The position numbers and the translations under genes were made by a program. DNA of 15,026 nucleotides from Thiomonas sp. GTDB taxonomy: Bacteria; Pseudomonadota; Gammaproteobacteria; Burkholderiales; Burkholderiaceae_C. The stretch spans positions 1 to 15,026 of the forward strand of contig JAQTVS010000029.1 of NCBI GenBank assembly GCA_028706735.1, read 5' to 3'. The stretch's first letter is position 1; each line of letters opens with the position of its first letter. The notes beneath the pieces were generated by a model, which was given only the letters and a program-made list of their open reading frames with translations, was not told the origin of the DNA and made no database searches. Shown one piece after another: positions 1 to 7,836 of the stretch.

Positions 1-282
1 TCGCTCGTCAAACCCGCCAAGCTGCAGGAGTTTGTCCACCATGCCCTTGCGAACCGCGTCCGAGTCCAGGCCGGCCTGTCGTGGCAAACAACGCGACGGC
101 CCCTGCACGGAACCGGTTGGCGTCACCTCCTGCTTTGTTGTTGATGACAGCATCGGACTCACGGCCAATTGCCCTCGCCGCTGCACAGAAGATGTCTGTG
201 ACGCCCCGAATCGTTCAGCGTCCTGCGGCGCGCGCACGGGCCAATGCACAAAACGCGGCGACGGTTTTCCGCTCGAACTCAC
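1..282 (-). CDS. pcm: Protein-L-isoaspartate O-methyltransferase, N-terminal part (runs off left edge)
   Basis: The first 94 codons are visible, open to the window edge. The enzyme uses S-adenosylmethionine to repair isoaspartyl residues in damaged proteins. The last visible residues ([20 protein letters not shown], about residues 70-89) match the start of the conserved Pcm domain, where a short helix precedes the region leading to the methyltransferase fold. The preceding ~70 residues are a low-complexity, Ser/Pro/Gln-rich extension, as is common in Burkholderiales Pcm proteins; E. coli Pcm lacks it. The start chosen is a GTG at 282-280 that shares four bases (GTGA) with the surE stop, which suggests translational coupling. 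surE-pcm is a classic gene pair. The SAM-binding motifs lie outside the window, so the call rests on the short conserved segment and on context. Confidence 0.72.
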   Translation of the reverse strand, partial: MSSSGKPSPRFVHWPVRAPQDAERFGASQTSSVQRRGQLAVSPMLSSTTKQEVTPTGSVQGPSRCLPRQAGLDSDAVRKGMVDKLLQLGGFDER

Positions 283-1034
283 ACACATCCCCGCGTTTCA
301 AAGCGGGCAGCACACCGCTCAAGCTGAGCATGATGCGTCAGATCCAGTTGCAGCGGCGTCAGTGACGCATAGCCCTGGGCAATGGCATCAAAGTCCGTCC
401 CTTGTTGCTTGTCCATCGCGGCGCCCGCCCCGCCAATCCAGTAAATCGTGTCGCCATACGGATTCTTCTGCACGACCACCGGCTGGCTCGGATGCCGCTT
501 TCCCAAGCGCGTCACACGCACGCCGCCCAACGCATGCAGGGCGAGACTTGGGACGTTCAAATTGAGCAACTGCGCCTGCTGTGGCATCTCTTGTGCAAGC
601 TTTGCGACCACCTGCACGGCAACAGCCACCGCCGTGTCTAAGTGCCCCCAGCCCTTTTCCACAAGTGAAATGGCCAGTGCCGGCAGGCCGAACAGATAGC
701 CCTCCGTGGCCGCAGCAACGGTTCCAGAATAAATGGTGTCGTCGCCTAGATTGGCCCCGTTGTTCACCCCGCTGACCACCAGATCCGGACGAAAATCCAG
801 CAAACCAGTCAAGGCAATATGCACACAGTCAGACGGCGTGCCATTCACATACAGAAAGCCGTTTTGCGCGGTATAGACCGAGAGCGGCCTGTTGAGCGTG
901 AGTGCATTGGACGCCGCGCTGGCGTTTTGCTCAGGCGCGATCACCGTCACATCCCAACGCGCACGCAGGCCCTCGTAAAGCGCGGCAAGACCGGGAGCCA
1001 AATACCCGTCATCATTGGCTAGAAGAATTCGCAT
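279..1034 (-). CDS. surE: 5'/3'-nucleotidase SurE
   Basis: A survival protein of 251 residues, the usual family length. It is a metal-dependent phosphatase that removes phosphate from nucleoside 5'- and 3'-monophosphates in the cytoplasm and is linked to stationary-phase survival. The metal-site residues are visible: N7-D8-D9 in [12 protein letters not shown]39 in NASAAS, and N91/N92 in [12 protein letters not shown], followed by the conserved [11 protein letters not shown] stretch. The start is the ATG directly before RILLANDDG, which is invariant at the N-terminus of the family. No good Shine-Dalgarno sequence precedes it. The stop overlaps the start of pcm by four bases. Upstream lies tRNA-Leu on the same strand, with 151 bp between them in which I see no convincing promoter or terminator. 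Confidence 0.96.
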   Translation of the reverse strand: MRILLANDDGYLAPGLAALYEGLRARWDVTVIAPEQNASAASNALTLNRPLSVYTAQNGFLYVNGTPSDCVHIALTGLLDFRPDLVVSGVNNGANLGDDTIYSGTVAAATEGYLFGLPALAISLVEKGWGHLDTAVAVAVQVVAKLAQEMPQQAQLLNLNVPSLALHALGGVRVTRLGKRHPSQPVVVQKNPYGDTIYWIGGAGAAMDKQQGTDFDAIAQGYASLTPLQLDLTHHAQLERCAARFETRGCV

Positions 1035-1185
1035 GCCAGCATGTTATCGGGTCAGAATGACAAGCGTCCGCCTGTGCGACTCGCTTGCGCAAATCAACGC
1101 CCATCATGGAGCTCATGCCGGGTGGCTCGCTGATGCATGCACAGGACAAATGGCCGGAGCCGATTCGCGCTAGAGCGTCAGCGAC

Positions 1186-1278
1186 TGGTGCCCGGAGCGG
1201 GGGTCGAACCCGCACGCCCCTTTTCAGGAAAGCGGCGGATTTTAAGTCCGCTGCGTCTACCAATTTCGCCATCCGGGC
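1186..1278 (-). tRNA. tRNA-Leu (anticodon UAA)
   Basis: The minus-strand product folds as a class II tRNA. The acceptor arms GCCCGGA and TCCGGGC pair perfectly. The anticodon arm is GCGGA-CTTAAAA-TCCGC with UAA at the anticodon, a long variable arm follows, and the T arm is GCGGG-TTCGACC-CCCGC. The CCA end is encoded. It is the last of the three tRNA genes in the cluster; the same Gly-Cys-Leu order occurs in the E. coli glyW-cysT-leuZ operon. It is separated from tRNA-Cys by 20 bp, so the two are surely co-transcribed. Confidence 0.97.
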
Positions 1279-1298
1279 TAGCAGCAGCGCGCTAAAAA

Positions 1299-1372
1299 TG
1301 GAGGCGGGGGTCGGAATCGAACCGGCATAGACGGCTTTGCAGGCCGCTGCATAACCACTCTGCCACCCCGCC
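1299..1372 (-). tRNA. tRNA-Cys (anticodon GCA)
   Basis: The 74-nt minus-strand product has acceptor arms GGCGGGG and CCCCGCC, the discriminator U typical of tRNA-Cys, an encoded CCA, and the anticodon loop CTGCAAA bearing GCA. It lies 20 bp upstream of tRNA-Leu. It is 147 bp downstream of tRNA-Gly, a gap that holds a terminator-like hairpin and a possible separate -10 box. Confidence 0.97.
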
Positions 1373-1381
1373 AGGTGATGG

Positions 1382-1404
1382 GCTTGTGCGTCACAAGCAT
1401 TAGA
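1382..1404 (-). promoter_or_regulatory. Possible internal promoter (-10 only) and small palindrome before tRNA-Cys
   Basis: The minus strand carries TCTAAT (1399-1404), a 5 of 6 match to the -10 consensus, which would place a transcript start about 20 nt before tRNA-Cys. I see no good -35 hexamer at 16-18 bp. Between this box and the tRNA is a perfect 7-bp inverted repeat with a 3-base loop, GCTTGTGCGTCACAAGC (1382-1398). It could be a processing hairpin or an operator. The assignment is tentative. Confidence 0.3.
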
Positions 1405-1440
1405 TCGTACGCAAAACTGCCTCGGCTTGCTGCGGCGGGC

Positions 1441-1461
1441 CCGGATCTCTTGCAGATCCGG
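1441..1461. repeat. Perfect 8-bp inverted repeat in the tRNA-Gly/tRNA-Cys spacer
   Basis: CCGGATCT (1441-1448) and AGATCCGG (1454-1461) form a perfect 8-bp stem around a 5-base loop. Neither strand has a T-run after it, so it is not a canonical terminator. Its role is unknown; transcript processing is one option. Confidence 0.45.
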
Positions 1462-1480
1462 CGCCACGCGCACCGGGCAT

Positions 1481-1512
1481 AAAAAAAAGGAAAGCATGGC
1501 TTCCCTTTTTTT
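1481..1512 (-). terminator. Rho-independent terminator between tRNA-Gly and tRNA-Cys
   Basis: On the minus strand, seven A residues are followed by GGGAAGC, a 3-base CAT loop, GCTTTCC and eight T residues. The core stem is 7 bp with one G-U pair, extended by A-T pairs. This is a standard intrinsic terminator in the direction of the tRNA genes, 7 nt beyond the encoded CCA of tRNA-Gly. The plus strand also ends in seven T residues, so it could act in both directions. Confidence 0.75.
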
Positions 1513-1519
1513 GAGAATT

Positions 1520-1595
<76 letters not shown>

Positions 1596-1606
1596 GCAAA
1601 ACAGAA

Positions 1607-1635
1607 ATTATTGCAAGGACAGAACCGTTTGTCAA
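1607..1635 (-). promoter_or_regulatory. Strong sigma-70-type promoter of the tRNA cluster
   Basis: The minus strand reads TTGACA (1630-1635), a 17-bp spacer, then AATAAT (1607-1612). That is a perfect -35 hexamer, ideal spacing and a 5 of 6 match at -10. The predicted transcript start near 1600 is about 5 nt before tRNA-Gly. The promoter begins only about 20 bp after the pssA stop, so the tRNA genes have their own strong initiation signal. Confidence 0.85.
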
Positions 1636-1655
1636 TAGCAAGCGATGCGATTTGC

Positions 1656-2549
1656 TCAATGCAAACCACGCTCGTCGGGCTCATCCACCGAGGTGGCAAT
1701 CACACTCACTGGACGTCCTTTGATGCGGTGCCAGACGTACACCGCATATCCCGAGAGCCCATACAGCACGAACAGGCCAAACAACACCAGTGGTGGCTGG
1801 TAGGCAATCAAGCCAAACAGCAAGACGATCAGGAAGATGCTGATGAAAGGAACGCTGCGGCGAAAACTCACGTCCTTGAAGCTGTAGAACGGAACATTGG
1901 TCACCATGGTGATGCCTGCAAACAAGGTGATGACAAAACTCAGCCACGATACGTGGGCTCCTTGCACGCCAGCATCCGTCATGATCCAGAGAAAACCAGC
2001 GACCAATGCGGCGGCGGCCGGACTGGGCAAGCCCTGGAAATAACGCTTGTCGATCACCGCCACATTCGTGTTGAAACGCGCAAGGCGCAAGGCGGCGCCA
2101 GCGCAATACACAAAGGCTGCCAGCCAGCCAAGTTTGTCCAGGCCGCGCAAGGACCACTCATAAATGATCAGCGCAGGCGCCGCGCCGAACGACACCATAT
2201 CGGCCAACGAGTCGAATTGCGCGCCAAACTCGCTTTGCGTGTTGGTCATGCGGGCAACGCGCCCATCCAAGCTGTCAAGCACCATGGCCGCAAAGATTGC
2301 AGTGGCGGCAGAGTCATAGCGGCCACTCATGGCCATGACAATGGCATAAAAGCCGCAGAACAAGGCGGCGGCGGTGAACGAATTGGGCAGTAGGTAAATG
2401 CCGCGGCGGCGGCGATGCGCGGGGTCTTCCTCGGGGCACGGGGGCGGGCTCGGCGACCCGGCGAAGGAATTTGCCTCCGAGTCGGCGTGTTGCCCGGAGA
2501 TTTCCGGGCGAGAGTCTTGCTGCGGGAACGGAGACACGTTACGCGGCAT
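1656..2549 (-). CDS. pssA: CDP-diacylglycerol-serine O-phosphatidyltransferase
   Basis: This integral membrane enzyme makes phosphatidylserine from CDP-diacylglycerol and L-serine, the first committed step to phosphatidylethanolamine. The CDP-alcohol phosphatidyltransferase signature is complete: D95-G96, A99-R100, G109, D113 and D117 in DSLDGRVARM...FGAQFDSLAD. Several hydrophobic segments follow, and a basic stretch (HRRRRG) precedes the first membrane helix, RGIYLLPNSFTAAALFCGF. I chose the ATG at 2549 (297 residues), preceded by a modest AAGG. The reading frame stays open upstream into psd, but that part does not look like protein. An ATG at 2585 is the alternative. The first ~45 residues are Pro/Ser-rich and variable. 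psd ends 41 bp upstream, so the two pathway enzymes are probably co-transcribed. Confidence 0.93.
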   Translation of the reverse strand: MPRNVSPFPQQDSRPEISGQHADSEANSFAGSPSPPPCPEEDPAHRRRRGIYLLPNSFTAAALFCGFYAIVMAMSGRYDSAATAIFAAMVLDSLDGRVARMTNTQSEFGAQFDSLADMVSFGAAPALIIYEWSLRGLDKLGWLAAFVYCAGAALRLARFNTNVAVIDKRYFQGLPSPAAAALVAGFLWIMTDAGVQGAHVSWLSFVITLFAGITMVTNVPFYSFKDVSFRRSVPFISIFLIVLLFGLIAYQPPLVLFGLFVLYGLSGYAVYVWHRIKGRPVSVIATSVDEPDERGLH

Positions 2550-2590
2550 GACGAACCTTGCTGGAGACCGGCCAGTGCATGGCATCCATC

Positions 2591-3232
2591 TCAGGCTGCC
2601 AGATCGGCCAATACGGTGCTGCTTGCATAGACTTTGTCGCCAATCGAGACGCGCGATTGCGAACCCAGCGGCAGGTACACATCCACGCGCGAGCCGAAGC
2701 GAATAAAACCAAAGCGCTGCCCGCGCTGCAAGGCCTCTCCCGCCTTCACATAACAAAGAATGCGCCGCGCAATCAGTCCCGCAACCTGAACTGCGGTCAC
2801 CACGCGGCCGGCGCTGTCGATCACCAAGGCGTTGCGCTCGTTTTGCTCGGAGGCCTTGTCGAGATCGGCATTGAAAAACTTGCCTGGAAAGTATTGCACT
2901 GCACGCAGCGTGCCGTCGACTGGGGCACGGTTTGAATGCACATTGAACACATTCATGAACACGCTGATTTTCAGCGCGTCGCGCTGCGCGTAAGTATCAA
3001 ACGCATGCTCAATGGCGACAATGCGGCCGTCCGCCGGGCTGAGTACGGCGAATGGGTCCTTGGGGATAGGGCGAGCCGGATCGCGGAAGAATTGCACGAC
3101 GAACAGGGTCAACACCCACAGCGGCAAGGACCACCAGAACCCAGCGAGCGCCCAGACAAGGACGGAGAGCAGGACGCTGCTGGCGATGAAAGGCCAGCCT
3201 TCGCGGGCGAGAATCGGATGGGGATAAGTCAT
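2591..3232 (-). CDS. psd: Phosphatidylserine decarboxylase, short form
   Basis: The product decarboxylates phosphatidylserine to phosphatidylethanolamine. It is made as a proenzyme that cuts itself to create a pyruvoyl prosthetic group. The cleavage site is G180-S181 in [13 protein letters not shown]; the serine becomes the pyruvoyl cap of the small subunit. Other family landmarks are [10 protein letters not shown] (48-57), LSPADGRIV (64-72) and [13 protein letters not shown] (95-107), the last with the catalytic histidine region. Two hydrophobic stretches near residues 14-47 anchor it to the membrane. At 213 residues it belongs to the short Psd-related group found with a neighbouring pssA in many betaproteobacteria; the longer E. 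coli type is about 320. The nearest AGGAG lies unusually far (about 14 nt) upstream of the ATG. Confidence 0.94.
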   Translation of the reverse strand: MTYPHPILAREGWPFIASSVLLSVLVWALAGFWWSLPLWVLTLFVVQFFRDPARPIPKDPFAVLSPADGRIVAIEHAFDTYAQRDALKISVFMNVFNVHSNRAPVDGTLRAVQYFPGKFFNADLDKASEQNERNALVIDSAGRVVTAVQVAGLIARRILCYVKAGEALQRGQRFGFIRFGSRVDVYLPLGSQSRVSIGDKVYASSTVLADLAA

Positions 3233-3267
3233 GGTGAGAGTTTAGTCTCCTGATGTGCGAAGGCCAT

Positions 3268-3303
3268 AAGCACAACACCCGGCACGGGCCGGGTGTTGTG
3301 CTT
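3268..3303 (-). terminator. Perfect 16-bp hairpin after ilvC, without a U-tract
   Basis: AAGCACAACACCCGGC (3268-3283) and its exact complement (3288-3303) enclose a 4-base loop. It starts 18 bp beyond the ilvC stop, and psd begins 35 bp further on. Neither strand shows a run of T after the stem. It may be a weak or Rho-assisted terminator, or a 3'-end stabiliser that sets the psd-pssA level below that of ilvC. The inverted repeat itself is certain; the function is inferred. Confidence 0.6.
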
Positions 3304-3321
3304 GAGCAAGGGGCGCGATGC

Positions 3322-4930
<1,609 letters not shown>

Positions 4931-4957
4931 GAATTCACTCCTCTACGCAGGCTTCGT

Positions 4958-4977
4958 GCGGCGCCGGTAAGCGCCGC
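4958..4977 (-). repeat. Hairpin in the ilvH leader
   Basis: GCGGCGC (4958-4964) and GCGCCGC (4971-4977) form a perfect 7-bp stem with a 6-base loop, ending about 27 nt before the ilvH start codon. It is one of three hairpins in the ilvB-ilvH gap and could contribute to a cis-acting RNA. Confidence 0.45.
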
Positions 4978-5040
4978 CTGGCTGCTGCGAGATTGATGAT
5001 GGAAGGGTGTGCAGCACCGCCGCACACAGTTGGAAGAGGT

Positions 5041-5093
5041 GCTTGCCGCAAGCCTTGGAGACCGCCACGTCCGGTGAGACGTGGCGACTCCAA
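5041..5093 (-). promoter_or_regulatory. Structured RNA element between ilvB and ilvH
   Basis: The main stem pairs CGCCACGTC (5063-5071) with GACGTGGCG (5078-5086) around a 6-base loop. After a small internal loop it continues as TTGGAG (5055-5060) with CTCCAA (5088-5093). A small stem GCTTG/CAAGC (5041-5053) follows on the coding strand. No T-run comes after any of these, so they are not simple terminators. A conserved 'ilvH RNA motif' has been described upstream of such genes in betaproteobacteria. This element sits in the right place, but I cannot check its consensus. Confidence 0.5.
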
Positions 5094-5121
5094 AGCCGGC
5101 GGGATTGCACGGTTCAAAACG

Positions 5122-6912
5122 TCAGAGATCCTCCGCCCCGAGCAGCATGTCGGTAATGCCGCGCCCGGACTGAATCATCGGCCAGACGTTCTCTGTCGGG
5201 TCCACCGAGATGTCGAGAAAGACCGTGCGGTCTTTCATCGCAAACGCCTTTTCCATTGCGGGACGCAGGTCTTCGAGTCGGTCGACCTTGATTCCCACAT
5301 GGCCATAGGCCTCGGCGAGTTTGACGAAATCCGGCAAGGAATCCATATAGGAGTGCGAATAGCGGCCTTCGTACTCGATCTCCTGCCATTGCCGCACCAT
5401 GCCAAGGTAGCGGTTGTTGAGCAGGATGATCTTCACCGCCGTGCCGTACTGCAGACAGGTGGCGAGTTCCTGGATGTTCATCTGGATGGAGCCGTCGCCG
5501 GTGACGCAGACCGCCTCAGCCTCAGGTTTGGCCAGCTTGATGCCCATGGCATAAGGCAGCCCCACGCCCATGGTGCCCAGGCCGCCCGAGTTGATCCAGC
5601 GGCGCGGCTCCGGGAATTTATAGAGCTGCGCTGCCCACATCTGATGCTGCCCCACATCGGAGCAAATATAGGTTTCACGGTCCTTGGTGAGCGCGTAGAG
5701 CGTGTCGATCACAGCCTGCGGCTTGATGACCTCGGTCGAATGCTCGTAGGCCAGACAGTCGCGTTTGCGCCACTCCTCGATCTGCGCCCACCAAGCCGCC
5801 AGAGCGCCGCCATCGTTTTTGTTGCCCGCCTTGAACGCCTGCTCAAGCTGGTCAATCAGTTCCTGCAGCACTTCGCCCACATCGCCAACGATGGGCACGT
5901 CCACCTTCACCCTCTTGGAAATGGAAGACGGATCAATGTCGATATGCACGATTTTGCGCTGCACCTGCGCAAAATGGCCTGGATTGCCGATCACACGGTC
6001 GTCGAAGCGCACGCCGACCGCAAGCAGCACATCGCAGTGCTGCATCGCCATATTGGCTTCGTAGGTGCCATGCATGCCCGGCATGCCGAGAAACTTCGGG
6101 TCTTCACCGGGAATGGCGCCCAAACCCATCAGCGTGTTGGTGCAGGGATACTTCAGCAGATCAGCCAGCTTGCGCAACTCAGGCGAGGCATTGGCCAGCA
6201 CCACCCCGCCGCCGGTGTAGATGTAAGGCCGCTTGGCTGACAGAAGCAGTTGCACCGCCTTGCGAATCTGCCCGCCGTGGCCCTTGCGCACCGGGTTGTA
6301 GGAGCGCATTTCCACCGTCTTGGGATACTCGAAATGCGTCGTGTGGCGAGAGACGTCCTTGGGCACATCCACCACCACCGGGCCGGGACGGCCGGAACGG
6401 GCAATGTGGAACGCCTTTTTCATGACCGTCGCCAGATCGCGCACATCCTTCACCAGAAAGTTGTGTTTGACCACCGGGCGCGTGATGCCCACCGTGTCGC
6501 ATTCCTGAAAGGCGTCCAGGCCGATGGCCGTGGTGGGCACTTGCCCGGTGATGATGACCATCGGGATCGAATCCATGTACGCGGTGGCAATGCCGGTGAT
6601 GGCATTGGTCGCCCCAGGACCGGAGGTCACCAGAGCAACGCCGACGTTGCCCGTCGCACGGGAGTAAGCATCCGCCGCATGCACCGCGGCGGCTTCTTGC
6701 CGCACCAGCACATGCTGGATAGTCGTTTGCTTGTACAGCTCGTCGTAGATGTAGAGCACTGCCCCGCCGGGGTAGCCCCACATGAACTCAACGCCCTCTT
6801 CTTGGAGGCAGCGCACCAGGATTTCGGCCCCGGTAATTTCCTGCGCGGCAGGTGCGTTGGACTTGGATGCGGCCGTAGCAGCCGACTTGTGTTCTGCGCG
6901 ATTCATTTCCAT
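5122..6912 (-). CDS. ilvB: Acetohydroxyacid (acetolactate) synthase large subunit
   Basis: The thiamine diphosphate- and FAD-dependent enzyme condenses two pyruvates to 2-acetolactate, or pyruvate with 2-oxobutyrate, the first shared step of branched-chain amino acid synthesis. It has 596 residues. The N-terminal TPP domain holds GYPGGAVLYIYD (46-57) and the catalytic glutamate E73 in VRQEAAAVHAAD. The C-terminal ThDP motif runs from GDGS (472-475) to NN (499-500). The middle segment is the FAD-associated domain (VGVRFDDRVIGN and following). The frame is open far upstream, well into the divergent sigma gene, but that extension is spurious. The ATG at 6912 has AAGGTGA in front of it and fits the family; M3 (6906) is the only close alternative. 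The first ~25 residues are Ala/Ser-rich and variable. ilvI is an equivalent name. Confidence 0.97.
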   Translation of the reverse strand: MEMNRAEHKSAATAASKSNAPAAQEITGAEILVRCLQEEGVEFMWGYPGGAVLYIYDELYKQTTIQHVLVRQEAAAVHAADAYSRATGNVGVALVTSGPGATNAITGIATAYMDSIPMVIITGQVPTTAIGLDAFQECDTVGITRPVVKHNFLVKDVRDLATVMKKAFHIARSGRPGPVVVDVPKDVSRHTTHFEYPKTVEMRSYNPVRKGHGGQIRKAVQLLLSAKRPYIYTGGGVVLANASPELRKLADLLKYPCTNTLMGLGAIPGEDPKFLGMPGMHGTYEANMAMQHCDVLLAVGVRFDDRVIGNPGHFAQVQRKIVHIDIDPSSISKRVKVDVPIVGDVGEVLQELIDQLEQAFKAGNKNDGGALAAWWAQIEEWRKRDCLAYEHSTEVIKPQAVIDTLYALTKDRETYICSDVGQHQMWAAQLYKFPEPRRWINSGGLGTMGVGLPYAMGIKLAKPEAEAVCVTGDGSIQMNIQELATCLQYGTAVKIILLNNRYLGMVRQWQEIEYEGRYSHSYMDSLPDFVKLAEAYGHVGIKVDRLEDLRPAMEKAFAMKDRTVFLDISVDPTENVWPMIQSGRGITDMLLGAEDL

Positions 6913-6946
6913 GAGTTCACCTTGTGAATTTCTCTGACGAAAGACT

Positions 6947-7054
6947 TCAGGTCTCCCTCCGCACCCGCTTGTGGCAGGCCTTCGAGATACGCGTGTGATC
7001 TGGAACGTTGTGGGTGCGGCGGCGTCGCAAAATGCGCACGAGGAGTTGCTGCAC
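6947..7054 (-). CDS. Candidate ilvB leader peptide rich in branched-chain residues (35 aa)
   Basis: A GTG-started frame of 35 codons lies in the ilvB leader and stops 34 nt before the ilvB ATG. It begins MQQLLVRILRRRRTHNV, so five of residues 4-9 are Leu, Leu, Val, Ile and Leu. It starts about 20 nt after the transcript start predicted from the promoter at 7082-7110. Such a peptide is what ribosome-mediated attenuation of an ilv operon would need. Against it: no Shine-Dalgarno sequence is visible, the start is GTG, and no stem with a T-run follows. Chance is a real alternative. Confidence 0.28.
   Translation of the reverse strand: MQQLLVRILRRRRTHNVPDHTRISKACHKRVRRET
6959..7019 (-). promoter_or_regulatory. 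Long-range stem in the ilvB 5' leader
   Basis: CCGCACCC (6959-6966) and GGGTGCGG (7012-7019) are exact complements and would close a loop of about 45 nt in the ilvB leader RNA. Inside, AGAT/ATCT can form a smaller stem. The outer stem overlaps the candidate leader peptide codons 12-14 and 30-32, so translating ribosomes would open it. The 360-bp interval 6913-7272 otherwise holds the two divergent promoter regions. Confidence 0.4.
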
Positions 7055-7077
7055 GGAGGTTCAGGCCAAACGGAACT

Positions 7078-7110
7078 GTGCAGTGTAGTGCAGTGCAACA
7101 CAGCGCACAA
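7078..7110 (-). promoter_or_regulatory. Candidate ilvB promoter with two tandem octamers
   Basis: The minus strand reads TTGTGC (7105-7110), a 17-bp spacer, then TACACT (7082-7087). These are 3 of 6 and 4 of 6 matches to consensus with ideal spacing. The octamer GTGCAGTG occurs on the plus strand at 7078-7085 and again at 7088-7095, a 10-bp period that places both copies on one face of the helix over the -10 box. That looks like an operator, perhaps for an Lrp- or LysR-type regulator. The promoter call is moderate. Confidence 0.42.
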
Positions 7111-7198
7111 TGACCGAGAGCTTTCGATCAGCACTCTGCGCATGCGAGAGCACGCAAGGCGAGCAGGCCGTGCACCGGTTTCGCGCGGCCGCGCTTTG

Positions 7199-7227
7199 TT
7201 TGCGTGCCCCATGCACCACGGCATAAT
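7199..7227 (+). promoter_or_regulatory. Candidate promoter of the sigma factor cluster
   Basis: CATAAT (7222-7227) is a 5 of 6 match to the -10 box, with a weak -35 TTTGCG (7199-7204) at 17 bp. A transcript would begin near 7234, leaving a 5' leader of about 40 nt. I see no GAAC-type ECF promoter here that would suggest autoregulation. Confidence 0.35.
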
Positions 7228-7272
7228 GATCAGTTGTTTCTCATCCATACGGGCCGCACAGCGTCCGACGCG

Positions 7273-7836
7273 ATGGCCACTGAACAAGAACTCAACGACT
7301 TTCTCGCCAGCATCGACAAACGCGCCTATTTGCGTGCCGCGTTCTCCACCCGCGACGACGATGCCGCCATGGATCTGGTGCAGGAAGCGATGATCAGTCT
7401 GGCGACCAAATACGCGGACAAGCCGCGCAATGAACTGCCGCTGCTGTTCCAGCGCATTTTGACCAATGCCATTCTCGACTGGCACCGCAAGCGCAAGGTG
7501 CGCAACGCTCTGTTCAGCAATCTGTCGGACTTCGAGACCCAGGACGGCGACGGGGAATTCGATTTGCTGGAGACTTTGGAACTCGAACAAGTCAGCGCGC
7601 ATCTCGAGGGAGCGGACACCCAGTTGCAGCGAATGCAAATCCTCAAACATCTGGAAACAGAAATCTCGCGTTTGCCCGCACGTCAACGGGAAGCGTTTTT
7701 GTTACGTTATTGGGAAGAACTCGACGTTGCTGAAACCGCGCAGGCCATGGGCTGCTCGGAAGGCAGCGTCAAAACGCATTGCTCGCGCGCCATTCACTCC
7801 CTGGCACGCGTTTTGAAAGCACAAGGCTACGCATGA
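7273..7836 (+). CDS. ECF-like RNA polymerase sigma factor
   Basis: A 187-residue sigma-70 family protein with only regions 2 and 4, so ECF-like. Region 2 spans about residues 10-75: DDDAAMDLVQEAMISLATKY, then LPLLFQRILTNAILDWHRKRKVRN, equivalent to the -10 recognition helices. An acidic linker (about 88-115) separates it from region 4 (about 125-182): LPARQREAFLLRYWEELDVAETAQAMGCSEGSVKTHCSRAIHSLA, whose helix-turn-helix is at about 150-175. I chose the ATG at 7273 because MATEQELNDFL matches the usual start of this Burkholderiales subgroup. The frame is open to an ATG at 7204 but the extra residues look unconserved. No Shine-Dalgarno sequence is visible. Its stop overlaps the DUF3619 start (ATGA), so translation is coupled. 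It is divergent from ilvB, as seen in related genomes. The target genes are unknown. Confidence 0.92.
   Translation: MATEQELNDFLASIDKRAYLRAAFSTRDDDAAMDLVQEAMISLATKYADKPRNELPLLFQRILTNAILDWHRKRKVRNALFSNLSDFETQDGDGEFDLLETLELEQVSAHLEGADTQLQRMQILKHLETEISRLPARQREAFLLRYWEELDVAETAQAMGCSEGSVKTHCSRAIHSLARVLKAQGYA

Noticed and set aside
1611-2393. 260-codon plus-strand frame antisense to pssA
   Set aside because: The opposite strand carries the intact CDP-alcohol phosphatidyltransferase signature, and this frame shows no domain.
4993-6240. 415-codon open frame on the plus strand antisense to ilvB
   Set aside because: It is His/Arg-rich, has no recognisable domain, and lies fully opposite a complete ilvB. 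High GC content creates such frames.
6913-7686. In-frame upward extension of ilvB giving an 854-residue protein
   Set aside because: The extension runs antisense to the sigma factor gene, and acetohydroxyacid synthases begin near the ATG at 6912, which has its own Shine-Dalgarno sequence.
7720-7815. Possible frameshift between the sigma factor and DUF3619
   Set aside because: Both proteins are complete and full length; the ATGA overlap is normal translational coupling.
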